From Ctenosaura bakeri (taxonomy: Eukaryota; Chordata; Lepidosauria; Squamata; Iguanidae), in the NCBI GenBank assembly GCA_948474755.1, contig CAOLHI010000968.1, positions 310,001-374,000 on the forward strand: 64,000 nucleotides of DNA, read 5' to 3'. Below the pieces are notes generated by a model. It did not search any database. It was not told where the DNA came from and worked only from the letters and a program-made list of their open reading frames with translations. Positions 45,843 to 57,810 of this stretch are shown here, one piece after another. Made by a program: the position numbers and the translations under genes. The first letter of the stretch is position 1. Each line of letters opens with the position of its first letter.

Positions 45843-47066
45843 TATAAAATCATAGATAATACAGATACATTTCAGTCACTGGGGAAAGTTGATCTAGGTC
45901 TTGATTCACAGTTTTGATTTTCATAACTCTTATCTGACATTGGTGGAAGCTTCTTTGAAAAAGGAAGCTTGGATGACTAGAACTCAATATTCTGGTTAAA
46001 AATATGCAAAAATGCTATCTAAAAGACTGATCATGATATATGCATGGCTTTTCCACCATAAAAAAGAGATTCTGTATTTAAGTTTGACCAACAGTATTTA
46101 CATCTAAAGTACTAGTTTGGTTTTAGAGTCAAGCTGTATGTTCTGTTGGAAGTATATAATCAAATATCCCAATTTTTTTTTTTACTTAAAAAGACACTAT
46201 GGATGTAGCTCTGAATTTTAATGAATTAGCAGAATTTAGGAAGCAGCATTTAATTCCTATACCCGCATTCTGACAATCTCCACACCCATTCCAAACTTAC
46301 TGTTAATCTCGCTGGGAGAAAATACCTTTTTCCTAGTGATGCTAATAGCAGTTTTTGATGGATATGGACCTCCAAGAATTTAAGCCTTGTGGATATAGTT
46401 TTAATTTTAAAAAATGAAATAGTCATACCTAGTGCTTCTCCTTTCGTTTCCCATGGGTATGTGGAACTGAATTGGCTACAGTGACAATATAACCAGGGAG
46501 CCTATCCTCTTAGGATAGTCTTTGAAAAACAATAATTTTTGGAAGGGATTTGACTCATCCCCAGTGGTGAAATTATACTTTTTAAACCTGTTCATAAAAG
46601 GTTTGGGAGTGGAATCTCTGAAAGTTTCTGACAAAGAGATTCTTTGGTGTATTCAACAGATGGACAGACCAACTCTAAAATAAAGCCATTATGAAAAAAT
46701 TGTGCTTACATATTTAGCTTTATACTTTGTTATCAAAGCATTTAATAGGATGGATTTTATTAAAATTATGTTCCTTTTAATGCTTTCACTTATTTCAGAA
46801 CACACATGTATAACCTTTTCAGAAATGAAGGCCAGAACTATTGTCTTTGGGTGGCTGGGATGCCCACAAAGAGAAGCGTCCACATGCACACGTATTAGTT
46901 GGAAAGGGAAGCTTCAGCTGTACTTCCATACCAACAATCCTCTCCAAGATCATTGTGGACAGGGTCTGTGGGAGGAAAGTTAAGTGTTAATGAAAAAGAA
47001 GAGAGAATAAAGTCCCCTCCACATACAACCTCAATGTCTTCAATCTCAATAACTGCTTCTGTATTT
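45843..47066. other. 1.2 kb without recognisable gene
   Basis: AT-rich; no exon or repeat recognised. Confidence 0.5.
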
Positions 47067-47075
47067 TCATAGTGG

Positions 47076-47309
47076 GAGGCCAGCATGGTGTAGTGATTTG
47101 AGTGTTAGACTGGGATGCTGGGAGACCAGGGTTCTACTACCTGCTCAGCTGTGGACACCTGCTGAGTGACCTGGGGCAAATCACACTCATTTAGCTGAAA
47201 AGGAAGGCAATGGCAAACTTTGCTATCCTCCAGATCTTGCCAAGAAATCCTTAGGTTCGGGTCACTAAAAGTTAGAATCTACTTGAAGGCACACAAGAAC
47301 AATGAATTG
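47076..47309 (+). mobile_element. tRNA-derived SINE with perfect 9-bp duplication
   Basis: Starts GAGGCCAGCATGGTGTAGTGA, ends CTTGAAGGCACACAAGAACAA plus a short tail. Flanked by tcatagtgg at 47067-47075 and 47310-47318. This is the best-preserved head in the window. The perfect duplication indicates a comparatively recent LINE-mediated insertion. Confidence 0.9.
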
Positions 47310-47318
47310 TCATAGTGG

Positions 47319-49318
47319 TTGGAAGCAATGACTCTGGCTGCTGCAACACTGTAGGATGTGGGGAGAAGAAGAAAACTGCTTGTGAGTGTGTCTCTTAGCT
47401 GCTCTTTTCAAGTTGGGATTGCTCTTTCTATGCCCTCATTAGCAGTATAGAAACATTGCCTGTGGGAAGAGGAGAAAACTAGCTTTAGCCTCTTCCCAGT
47501 GACCCAGATCAGGACTGCATCTTCTGTGCTACCACTAATGCTAGAAAAAAAGCTATCCTGGCTACCCAGAGGGATCTTGGAGTTGTACATAGGGCTTCAG
47601 AAACTGCATGCAGTCCATCCAGCATAGGTTGAACATTCCCGAAGATATTAGAATAGGCTACATTCTGAATGTAACTGAGTCTGTGTGATTTAAAAAAGGA
47701 GGAAGACTGAACATTTTATTATAAATCATGATTTATAAATCATTATATTAGTATCTGGGTCAAATTTTAAAGACAGTAGGGTGAACTGTTCAAAAAGACT
47801 GTAAACCTACCTCTCTGCTTGCAAGGGTGGATATCTGCCCTGAAACAATGCTTGTTTTTAGTCTGAGGGGTTGGAAGAATGCTACATCTTGTCAGGGAAA
47901 CTGAGTTCTTGATTTCCTTTATATAATTTTATGCAGCTTCTTAAGATTATAATTTGCATTAAATATATATTAACTTGGGTTTTTGAAAGCAACCAAAAAA
48001 TTTAAAGGAGAACTGTGTTTTATCAGTGAAACATTTTTTTCCATATGATAACAGTTCATGTTTTATTAATATTAATATGTTGCCTTTACACAGAGATACA
48101 GTTCCCTTTGCTAAACTTTTGCTTGGTGATGGCCAGATCACTTGATACAAATAAATTCCAATCTGCTAGCAGCAGGTTTAAAGGGATAATTTAGATTAGA
48201 AAAAGGGAAAGGGGATTAAGCAGTATTTCCCCAGAGCTCTGACTTCAATGAAATATGGAGATCCCCACAGCAAAAATAAACAAAACAAAATGAAAATCTT
48301 GTTTGATCTGATCATGGATTTCCTGCACGATAGGTACTTTACTAGCTTGCTGCATGACATCTAATTTGCATTCTTAATAAATGCCCTTGGAATTGGTTAG
48401 GTACTTAATAGATTTAAACATTATTTTTATTCTGAAGTGTTATCAGTCTTAGATTATCTCTTCTTCTTATAGTGTCCTTTCTCTCTGTTTCAACTCTTAT
48501 TACAGCTGCATTGTTCTCCATACATGCATCCAACTCAATTATTATTCAGGATCATTAAAAAAGAGCTCAACTGTTAATTAAATTTTGCATCTAAAGAGAT
48601 TATCACCCATTGAACACTGCTTTTATTAAGTTCCTACAGTAATGAACTTTTTTAACCCTGTTAGTACTGGGTGAAAGACAAAGAAGTCAATATTGTCAGC
48701 AAAAGTTGAATTTTCAAGACAATGGGGAGAGGATTTGATTCAGTAGAAAGAGAGAGAATAATGTAAACATATAAAGCCTCTTTAAGATGTTTTTTGGGAT
48801 ATCCCTCATTTTAGTGATAGTCTTCCATATATTTTAATACTCAATTATTGTTAATGGTGTCACTATGGTGTCAATGGTTAACTTGCTTTCCTCTGATGCA
48901 AATATGAATATGCCTTGCATCTTCATCTGCAAGATCAGAAAATGAAAATGAAATAAGAGATCTGAAAAAAGAAATGGCCTAGTGCTTACATTAGCATTCA
49001 TGAGAAAATTAAGACAAATCAGCTAGAAGTATGGGATTTCCAGTATGGTCATACCTGCAGCATGCAGCTAAAGAACAGGGATGTACCACACCAGACAGAG
49101 GGGGTAAGGCCAAACCAGTGTTATTGCAAGCAAGCTTTATTAATGAGATGGCTTCCAAATTTCTCAACACATTTTGAATATAAAAGGTCTTCCTTGAAGG
49201 AAACTGAAATTTACATATATGTAGTTTTCCCACTTTCTCTCAGCTGGAAAAAAAATGTCAAAGGGCTCTCACTTGCCCTTCTTCTAAAGTCATATGAGAT
49301 GTTTGGGTAGAGCCCTTC
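47319..49318. other. 2 kb without recognisable gene
   Basis: AT-rich, with a 16-bp palindrome ATAAATCATGATTTAT (about 47722-47737) and an AT-rich, apparently single-copy part (48390-48620). No exon recognised. Confidence 0.5.
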
Positions 49319-49321
49319 ATA

Positions 49322-49745
49322 GGCCCTTTCCGCAACGCACCTTTTTTCAGCGCTGGGGTGTGGGGATTGCATGAGCAGCCTCCAGCGAGAGGCTCTCGCG
49401 TCCCCGCTGCTTCAGCTCCACACAAGCTGCCTGCTCCCGAGCAGGTAGCATGAGAGCACCACCTCTCCTTCCACAGCGCAGCCTCGGATTTTCCCAGGCT
49501 GCGCTGGGGCAGGAAGCACAACTGCTGTGGCTCCAGAGGCTCTGCATGCATGGCAAGTGTGCACAGGGCCCTGCAGCAATGCACAATTGCACACTATTTT
49601 CAGCCGAAAATGAAAAAGTGCACGAGTGGCGCCTGCCAGACCCTGGAGCATTGCACAATTGTGAGTGCATCGTGCAGGTTGCTCCTCACAATTGCGCAAC
49701 ACTCCGGGTGCCCTTTCGCATGGCAAATGCCATGCAAAAAGGGCC
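49322..49745 (+). mobile_element. MITE with GGCC termini, subfamily B, 424 bp
   Basis: Left end GGCCCTTTCCGCAACGC, right end CATGCAAAAAGGGCC. Flanked by ata (49319-49321 and 49746-49748). The interior is CpG-rich and has a self-complementary right arm (CATGGCAAATGCCATG). Overlapping frames on both strands (99-111 codons) arise from GC-rich sequence and are not genes. The opposite-orientation relative is at 35849-36263. Confidence 0.85.
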
Positions 49746-49748
49746 ATA

Positions 49749-51940
49749 GTTGGGTGCCTCAGATGCTCCGTAATAGAAGCAAAGTCTCAGGGACGCAACT
49801 AAGGTAGCTATGGAGCAGCTCTGCCAGAAGCACTGATGTTAGAGAACTCTGACTGTGGGCCAAGTAAATGTGGGAGAACTGTGATTAGTATCCCCCATTT
49901 TTGTTTCTGCTTTTTTAAAAAATTAGCAACCTCACATGGGGCAAGCTGAAAAGAGTGTGTTTATAACCCTTCCCTCTTGCACCACCCTGTCTCAAAATGT
50001 CACTTCTCTAACCTGCAAAACAGCTACTTCTTAGATATTAAATTATAGACATTAAAGAAAAATCTTGAACACAGATCTCCCATGTTATATTTAGTATGTC
50101 ATTTAATGTTAAGTTCATATGGGAATGTTTTCAGTTGTTAGAGCTATTATTTCTGGTTCTTGCAGCTAGTTATAATGGGGTAGAAAGGGCAGTGGCCAAT
50201 TTCAGTAGAGGAGCATTTCCCCCATGATCCCTTTTCTCCCCAAATCTATCAGCTTCTTGCAGTATGCCAGCATGCACACATACCTGAACAATTTCTCATT
50301 CACTGAGTGCCAAATATCCAGTAGTTACTCTCCGCCCTGGAGCTACTGCTACCAAATTTAAATAGGAACAAGAAGTGTGCCTTCAGAGACCCAAGAGATA
50401 GAGGACCACAACATATAGAGTTTGTGATGGGGGATTAACTAATATTCTAAAATTACATTTTCCATATGACTTCTATGTATCAGTATTGTTTTCATTTTGC
50501 TAGTGTCTACTACAGAATGGATGGTTAAATGGAAATTTATTTTTCATTCAAATATAAATTATAAATCATTAGAAAGTTGTGTGTATGTGTATTATAAATC
50601 ATCCATATACTAGTCTAGCAATATAAGATGAAAGGGGACTACAGCTAAAAAAAATTCATGCTGTTAAAATACATTCGTTCTTTTTAATTGGTAACTAGCT
50701 AAGTGCATTTAGATCCCATCTAAACCAGCCAAAAGCTCCAGGATTTGGAAGGCACTGTTGGTGTACTGATATACCTATATTTTTTTAAGTCCAAAGCATC
50801 ATGGTCCTTTGGGGATAAATTCCTAGAACCAGTCAAGAAATTTTGAACCCAGGGCAGGAGAAGAGTGGTTTTTTTGTTTTGTTTTTTTAAATATTCTAGG
50901 AGATTCTGTTCAAGGCAGGAGTAAACTCCCACATCTGGATTCCCTGTCTCCCATTCCCTACGTATTTCTAGAGGGTTGCTTTAAAATGTCTTAAATGGGG
51001 GTGTGACTTTTGACCCTCCTTCCCTCAGCAATGCCTGGGGAGGGAGAAAACTCCACCCACAGCACATGTGGAGAAGGAAAACAAGGATGAAGCCCCGGTT
51101 TGTATTTGGCATGTCTGGATGTTTGGGCAAGGACAACCATTCCAAGGTGTTCGACCCAGCTATGGAATAGCCCACCAAATCCCATGGCTTTTGCCTGATT
51201 TGGGTGCACCAGATCCCATGGGTTTTGCCTGATCTGGATAAGACTCCAAAAAATGAAGCATTTTTTGTTTCTCTATTGTGTGTTCAAATTGTGCTTTTAG
51301 GTATACAATTTTTCTTGACAAATAAGAACATCTTCCAAGATTCTGTGTTGCTCATAAAAAATAATATTCTTTCTCATCCTTTAATCTTGAAACAATTTCA
51401 GTTGGTCTTTAAATCTGAATTTTATTATAGTTCATTCCTTTTTTTAATGCATATTTAAATGGAAATGTGAATCAACTAAAAGCTGATGCAGCAGCGCCAT
51501 ACATTATATAGCTTAGGAGTTCAGAATTTCTCTACCAATCTCAGTTCAAGTGCTTACATATCAGAGACAGAGCTTTGAAGTTATTTTTAATATCATTATG
51601 AAATTTGGGAATGGTACCCACTCCTGAGTAAAAGAAGAGACTATCAAAGCCAAAATCCAAATGAAATATATCATTTTCATAGATGACAATAAGAAGGAGA
51701 ATGGTTTTATACCTTTTTCTTTTAGTAATAACTTAGGCCATATTCAGACAACCAGTTTTCTTCACCACATAGTGTTTTTTCCCCTAATTGTACCACTAAC
51801 TCATATGAAGACAAATCATTAAGAGGATCCTAATATATAAATCATTCCACTGCATTTTCAGCAACTTGGTCAAATTGAACAATGAGAAAGTTTTTTCTAA
51901 ACAGACTTCACATTACAACATAGAAAACAAAGCCTTGAAA
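49749..51940. other. 2.2 kb without recognisable gene
   Basis: A short direct repeat (ATCCCATGGCTTTTGCCTGAT and its near copy) lies at about 51178-51238. The rest is unassigned. Confidence 0.5.
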
Positions 51941-52004
51941 TATATTCTGGTTATGAAACCAGAATAATCTAATATATTCTGATTATGAAACCAGAGTAAT
52001 CTAA
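51941..52004. repeat. Tandem pair of 32-bp hairpin units
   Basis: Two adjacent units (51941-51972, 51973-52004) differ at two positions. Each contains attctggtt/aaccagaat-type arms around TATGA, so each can fold on itself. Confidence 0.85.
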
Positions 52005-52253
52005 GATTATTCTTAGACCCTGATTTTTTTTCCAAAAGAAGAAGAAAATAGAGGTAATGTGATAAATTGTTTTGAACCCAAAAAGCCTTGCAGAATCTAA
52101 TGCATTATGTATGAGTGTGCATAATTAATGGCATAAGCATTGTTTCAGAGACCGCTACTTTCCTTTTTGTATAGTGTCATAGATGGCAAGAATTTAATCT
52201 GGAACACTGGTCATACACTACATAGCATAACTGAATTTTTAAAATAGAACTCT

Positions 52254-52663
52254 GGCCTTTTCCACACAGGGTTTTTGAAACAGTGCAGTCGGTCCTCCAA
52301 GGAGGAGGTCTGCACCTCGGACTGGACTGGGTTGGACCTATTTAAGGTAGATCTGCACCTCAGTCTGGTCCGGAACGACCCCAAGTGGTCCTCCAGCGTG
52401 CTTTTGAAAGACCTGATTTTTCCGGTCTTTCAAAAGCATGCAGTGCGCCACTGCAAGCCTGCTCCCTTATGCAGATTTACAGGCTTGCACCAATGTGAGC
52501 CTGTGATCTGCCCGGGGGAGGGCTTTAGGCTGGCGAGCTTCAGCGCTTGGTTGAGACCCCCAACCAACCGGAAGCCGCCATTTGGGATGCTGGAGCAGTG
52601 TGTATTGACGAGCACACACTTGCTCCAGAATGCCATGGACCAGATAGGGGAGCCGAAAGGTCC
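52254..52663 (+). mobile_element. MITE with GGCC termini, subfamily A (copy 2)
   Basis: Starts GGCCTTTTCCACACAGGG and probably ends CGAAAGGTCC at 52663. It matches the 61828 copy over most of its length (CAGTCGGTCCTCCAAGGAGG, GGTCTTTCAAAAGC, GCTTTAGGCTGGCGAGCTTCAGC). A 171-codon frame (52275-52790) runs through it and past its end. It has no recognisable domain and overlaps an opposite frame, so I do not call it a gene. Confidence 0.75.
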
Positions 52664-52706
52664 TTCTTCATTACAGCAAGGATGGGAAATTCTGGAACTA
52701 GATAGA

Positions 52707-52902
52707 GGCACTTTCCACACAGCATCACTAAAATGTAGTAGCTACAAGTTGTATTCATTTCAGGGGCCGCAGTTCTGCACAACGTCGTAGCGATCCAGTA
52801 GCCATCTCGTCTAAAAGCGCATTATTTGAATTACGGGGGGAAATCTGTTTTGCACTGCCTCATCCACATACATCCTGTATGCCTCCTCAGTGCAGAAATG
52901 TT
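52707..52902. mobile_element. Possible MITE with GGCACTTTCCACAC end
   Basis: Left end GGCACTTTCCACACAGC resembles the GGCC family terminus. A candidate right end CAGTGCAGAAATG lies near 52889-52900 but lacks the final GGCC. It lies 43 bp after the preceding MITE. Confidence 0.45.
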
Positions 52903-52929
52903 AAATGCACTTTACTGCACATTAAGAAA

Positions 52930-53632
52930 ATGGTAATGGTAGGAGGTCTGGCAGGGTCCAAGGCATGGGTGGCAAGGGCCCTCCAGTACAGGTGCCAGGG
53001 CTGGGCCTAAGGACAGCCAAGAGTCAGGTTACATCAGGAGTCCAAGGCAGCAGTCCTCCAAGGCAGCAGTCCTCCAGGTAGCAAGAGTTCATAGGGCCAG
53101 AGGCATGAAGCAGGTCCAGGAGACAGGCAGAAGGTCAGGGCACAATGAGAGTTCAAGGCACCAGGAGCTTTCCAGGCAACAGACATACACAGGGCCAGAG
53201 GCAAAAGGCAGGTCCAAGAGACAGGCAGAAGGTCAAGGCACAGCAAGGATTCAAGGCAGTAGAAGCCTACCAGGTAACAAGAGTCCACAGGGCCAAAGGC
53301 AGGCTCAGAAAACAGGCCAAGGTCCAGGTCCAGGGGTCAGCTATCAGCAGGGCCATGACAACTGGAGAGTCAGGCCAGGCAACACTAGAAACCATGTTGC
53401 AATTGCAAAGGCTGCAGAGAAACCCCAGCCTTTATTTAGCTGGCTGCTGGCTGTTCCAGCTGGCCTGCATCTGAGCAGCTAGCTGAGTCTGAGGTACCGG
53501 GCAAGATTCTGCAAAGAACAGGTCAAGGCCAGGATCCTTGCAGGCAGAATCCTGCAAGGACTTAGTCACAGACCCAAACTCTTACAAGGTCAATCAGGGC
53601 CAGTGGGGCAGGGCAAAATGCGGAAGAGACAC
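52930..53632 (-). repeat. LTR-like GC-rich block, reverse strand
   Basis: On the reverse strand it begins TGTCTCTTCCGCATTTTGCC (from 53632), has a TATA-like TAAATAAAGGC (about 53430-53440) and a long CT-rich downstream region of CTGCCTT/GACCT words, in the style of the LTR pair at 2165 and 60415 though not the same sequence. No target duplication was found and the left edge is arbitrary. Frames of 109 and 125 codons here come from the internal minisatellite. Confidence 0.45.
53093..53320. repeat. 98-bp minisatellite plus 16-bp tandem
   Basis: AGGGCCAGAGGCA-type starts recur at 53093, 53191 and 53289 (98 bp each), with GACAGGCAGAAGGTCA in each full unit. Just before it, TCCAAGGCAGCAGTCC occurs twice in tandem (53041-53056, 53057-53072). 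Confidence 0.9.
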
Positions 53633-54415
53633 TCCGCTTCAATTCACATTAATTCTGAGAGGTGCAGAATGTTACATGGCTACTGCATTTCAAAAGAATC
53701 TGCCTTAACTATGGAAAATATCAATTTATGGCATCTCTTGCAGAAAAGACCTTAGTTGGATTGGCCTGAGGACTTGAAACAAGCTGGCTTTGTACCTGAA
53801 ATCCAGGTTGCCTGTGGAAACAGTAAGCTATCTTCATCTCTCTCATACAAAAAGAGAGGGAGGGAGCACAATAGCAACAAACCGTTGAAAGTCAATCAGA
53901 AAGAAAATCATGTTGTTTGTGAAGTCAGTTTGATCATGCTGTGTTTTAGATTCTCTGCATTTTCATGGATTTTGAAGATGAAGTAGTAATACCTTCTAAA
54001 TCAAGAGAAAGGCCAGATGGCTGTGTCTAGTAGCACCCGATGGTTGAGTCTAGCTGCCATCTTAGTAACCCATAATGCCCCTGATCTAGCAGCACTCTGA
54101 GTCAATGTCATAAATTAAAATGGCAGCTTCCAGCCATGCACCAGACATCAGATAGGTCTTACAAAGAGATAAGAGCCACCAGATCACACTTCATAGAGAT
54201 TCGTTGATGGTGACCCCAAACCAGAAAAATCTGGCCGTCTTTCTCTGCAGTTGTATATTTGTGCTCAGTGGCTAAACAGAGTGTGCAGGAAAGATGGTAA
54301 TGTGCCCTTACCTAAAAGTAATTCATCACTAGGACAGGCTCAGAGCATACTGCTAAACAGACAAAAGATGCAGATTGAATTTCAGAAGCTTCTTATATAG
54401 GAATCTGTGACCTTT
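53633..54415. other. Non-genic stretch
   Basis: No gene or named repeat recognised. Confidence 0.5.
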
Positions 54416-54417
54416 AA

Positions 54418-54560
54418 AGGTATTTATTCATTTATTCACTTTTGATATTTTTACTTTGCTTCCAAGTATAGCTCCTAAAGCAGCTTAGGAAAGATACTAT
54501 TGCACAAAATATACAGTGAGGCTTATCTAAATAGACTATCGTATTAAAATATGGCAAATA
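54418..54560 (-). mobile_element. LINE tail fragment, reverse strand
   Basis: GGTATTTATTCATTTATTCAC...TTTACTTTGCTTCC...CTAAAGCAGCTTAGG is the complement of a decayed L2/CR1-like 3' end. Confidence 0.5.
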
Positions 54561-54924
54561 AATCAACAGAGATTATTAAGATCACTATCATTTTCCACAA
54601 TGCATTCTCGATCTCCATTGTATTGTCTTGACGGTTGCTTTATTCCTACTCATTGTAGGAAACATTATATAACTTATTTCAGATATTTGTATCTTACATT
54701 TTGTATAACCTACCTACCTATAGCAATAGTAAGAGACAGATACATATAAATTATGTAATTAATACTGTGTAATTTTCAAATGCTACAATGAACAACATTT
54801 TGAAAGCAGCATAATTAATGGATGATGCTGAATAACCTTTTATTCATGCTGTTAAGGATTAGTTTTGTCATGTAAATGCCAAGATGATGAATTTATACTG
54901 AAGTGCAGTTCTGACAATGACCTG

Positions 54925-55032
54925 GGCCATTTCTGCACTAAACTGTTATAGCACTATTATTCCACTTTCAATATCCTATGGAATCCTGGGGTTTGCAGTT
55001 TAGGGAGTGGCTGGTCTAGTGAGGAAATGGCC
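54925..55032. mobile_element. Palindromic-family MITE, shortened, 108 bp
   Basis: Starts GGCCATTTCTGCACTAAACTG and ends GAGGAAATGGCC. Flanked by ctg on both sides (54922-54924, 55033-55035). It keeps the whole left arm but most of the right arm is deleted (compare 18682 and 62958). Confidence 0.85.
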
Positions 55033-55460
55033 CTGGACTCAGGTACTGCTTTTCTTGTTCATACCAAACAGTATTTTTAATCAGAAGTGATAGTACTGAA
55101 ATTGATTGGCTCATTTGTAGATAAACCTTTTTCTGGCGGGAATCAGGCCCAAACTAAATTTTACAAAGGAAATGGAACATCAGACAGTCACTTCAGAAAG
55201 TTTGGCAGGTTCAAAATTAAGTTGGGATGTTTGTAGTGCTACCAGACAAAAGACAGTCTGTATCTATTTTGTCTTTTTCTCTTCACTGTGAAGATAAGAT
55301 GAAAGAAGTGGTGAGAACTTACTGGAGAGTTATAAATGCAAGATAATGATACCTGGACCTCCTATAAAATTCTTTGTATAAGGTGGGGCAGTTGCTCCAT
55401 AAAAGTCTTATCTAAAAAACATCCTGGTAAAAGGAACACCTTTTTTTTTCTGTTGTTAAT
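55033..55460. other. Non-genic stretch
   Basis: Nothing recognised, except a T-rich run just before the next SINE. Confidence 0.5.
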
Positions 55461-55461
55461 C

Positions 55462-55578
55462 CAGAGGACAGCAAAGGCAAACCTCCTTTGAACAAATCTT
55501 GTCAAGAAAGCCCTGTGATAGGTCCACCTTATAGGTTCAAGTCAGAAATGACTTGATGACACAAAACAACAAGAATGC
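55462..55578 (+). mobile_element. tRNA-derived SINE, 5' truncated
   Basis: Only the 3' half: GGCAAACCTCCTTTGAACAAATC, GTCAAGAAAGCCCTGTGATAGG, then AAATGACTTGATGACACAAAACAACAAG. Confidence 0.8.
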
Positions 55579-57460
55579 ATGAATTCATGAATCCACATAC
55601 TCATTAATGTTTAGTAACATGTTTTCTGTTAAAGTATCTTCTAATTTTTGAATTTATGAAGACTGTTTTCTACCAGCTCCATAATTGCTAATCATTTTTG
55701 AAAAATCATTGCTGTTGTAGTAGTTAGCTTAGTTAGTTAGTTAGATCTCCTGTTGATCTACAATAAGAGGTAGCTGGTGAGGCTAAGTATTATTTCTTGA
55801 ATTATTTTGTTCAAAAATCAGATAAAACCATTGTTCTTATTACAACACATCATTGACGGTTTTCTAGCCTTTCTAAATTATTTTCTCTGCAGTATCAGTG
55901 ATTGGTGGGAACATAATCCTTTCTTGTTTTGCTTGGAAATAAGTGTTCACTGGGCTTATTCCCAAGTGCAGTACATAGGATGGCAAGCTTAGTTGTTACT
56001 GCTGTATCTAAATTTCTTTATAGGATACACTTGTCTATTATGTAGTAGGAATTAGTAGGATTCTAGTAGAAATTATTATCTATGGGATTAGTTAAGGTAT
56101 GAATCCAAAAAACTAATGGGTACTGTGACCAGTATTTAAAGATTATTTAAAATAGCTTCTACTCCTTGTTAAAACTTCTCTTTTATTCAGATGCCAAGCA
56201 GTGGTAGCTAATAAGCTCATATGTCTGTGGTGTGTTAGCTCTGCTCCTGGCTTTAGTTTGAACTACAAAGTTATTGTCCAAGGTGCTGAATTTATTTGGT
56301 TAATAGAGTTTAGCATCCTGGACAGCTTCTTTAAAGTCTGGAATAAATCCAAGAATAGATTCCCTATGCTACTGACATATGCACCACTTATCCACCACTG
56401 GTGCCATTTTGTATGCCACATGTGAATTAATGGTACAGCGTTTGGGAATAGTAGCAGAAAAATTATACAGAGAAGAAGAAAAAAAAACCTATGCAGAATC
56501 ATGTCGTGAGTAATAGCTTAAATACTGAGTTCCTAGTCACAGTCATACATTTTGGAAATAGTTGTACTGTTTTCTCTTCTGCAAGAAAAAATCAATAGAA
56601 ACAAAAGAAATACTTATGTTAGATGAGATATCTTAGATCAGTACACTAACTAATGCATGAGGCTTTTGTATATACACCCAACCCCTGTTTTGTTCCTTTT
56701 GTGGTATCTAACATCAAACCTGGAAATCCCTAGTTAACCATTCTTTCCCATTTCTTCCAAACTTGAAAACCAGGCTAATCCATTTTAGAACAAGCCTGCA
56801 ATGTTGCATTACAGTTTGAAATGTAAAATTCTGGAGCTAAGTGTGTATCTCACCTAGATCTCTAAGTATGGACTTTTTTACATGCTGGAAATTAATGTTA
56901 TCGGAACTAAGAGAGGAGTTTAATCTCACAATACAGATAGAGATCATATGGTTTTAGCAAAGTATTATATCCTATTTTAGAAATCTATTGACAGAGCGCA
57001 AGAAGAGTAAAAGGGGTGAATAGGACTGGTTGAAGACAAATTTAACAGAAATAGTAAAATATGTGGTTCATTGTTAACCTTGATGCTTTAAATACCTGGC
57101 ACATCTAGCTTGGCTTTCATTAATTTGGGAATATATTTCAAGGATCATGTCCCAACTGGGAAGCTGTTAGTGTAACAAATGAAGCTTATAAATGAATTAA
57201 CATTGTAAGCAAGGAGAAAAGAGATTTAAAAATGATTTATTATAGTTAAGGCAGCCATGCTGCAATGACATAGTAATAATGTCACAAGTTCTACTGCCAG
57301 AATTCAAATAGTATCACAGGAAATCATTTTAAGGTGTAGAAGTTTACGTGAAGGATTTACTTATCAGAGGCGGAGTGGTACTGTTTATGAAAGTTGCCAA
57401 CATCCACAGCTTCTCATTTAGTTATTATTTTAGTGGCAAAATAATGCAATGTCTTGTAGC
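55579..57460. other. 1.9 kb without recognisable gene
   Basis: Holds a short (TTAG)n-like run at 55720-55744. The rest is AT-rich and unassigned. Confidence 0.5.
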
Positions 57461-57810
57461 AATATAGAGCTAAATCCAGTGTTTGTTCTCCTGAGAGTAA
57501 ACCCATTGAAATTAATGGAACTTGTTAATCACAGCTAATTTAAATCTGATTAAGTTCAGTGGGTCTATTCTAATCTTGATTGGAAACTTTTAAAGTTCAG
57601 AACATAGACTGTCAGAATTTTTAAAAGTACTAAAGACCTATCTCTTCAGCAGGCCTACCCAGTCAATTTTTACTTATGAATTTTAAAGTGATGTATTTTA
57701 AATGGTTTTATGTGTTTTTAGTTGTATTTTAATCTATGTTGTATCCTGTCTCAAGCCTTGGGGAGAGGGAGGTAAGAAATAATTTATTAGTATTAGTATT
57801 ATTACCTTTT
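57461..57810 (+). mobile_element. L2-like LINE 3' end beside an older dispersed repeat
   Basis: 57570-57810 reads as a forward L2-like terminus: ACTAAAGACCTATCTCTTCAGCAGGCCTACCC (coding for the usual K-x-L-x-L-F/Q-Q-A-Y-P end), T-rich UTR, TGTATCCTGTCTCAAGCC...GGGAGAGGGAGG and an AATAATTTATTAGTATTAGTATTATTA tail. The preceding 57461-57565 is a decayed copy of the repeat noted at 37313. Confidence 0.7.

Noticed and set aside
49258..49807. Five overlapping frames of 85-111 codons
   Set aside because: All lie on a CpG-rich MITE, on both strands, with no consistent coding signal.
52275..52790. 171-codon frame as a gene
   Set aside because: It lies in a GGCC MITE found in two other places, continues past the element end and has no recognisable domain.
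53105..53482. 125- and 109-codon Q/G/R-rich frames
   Set aside because: They arise from the 98-bp minisatellite in two frames at once.
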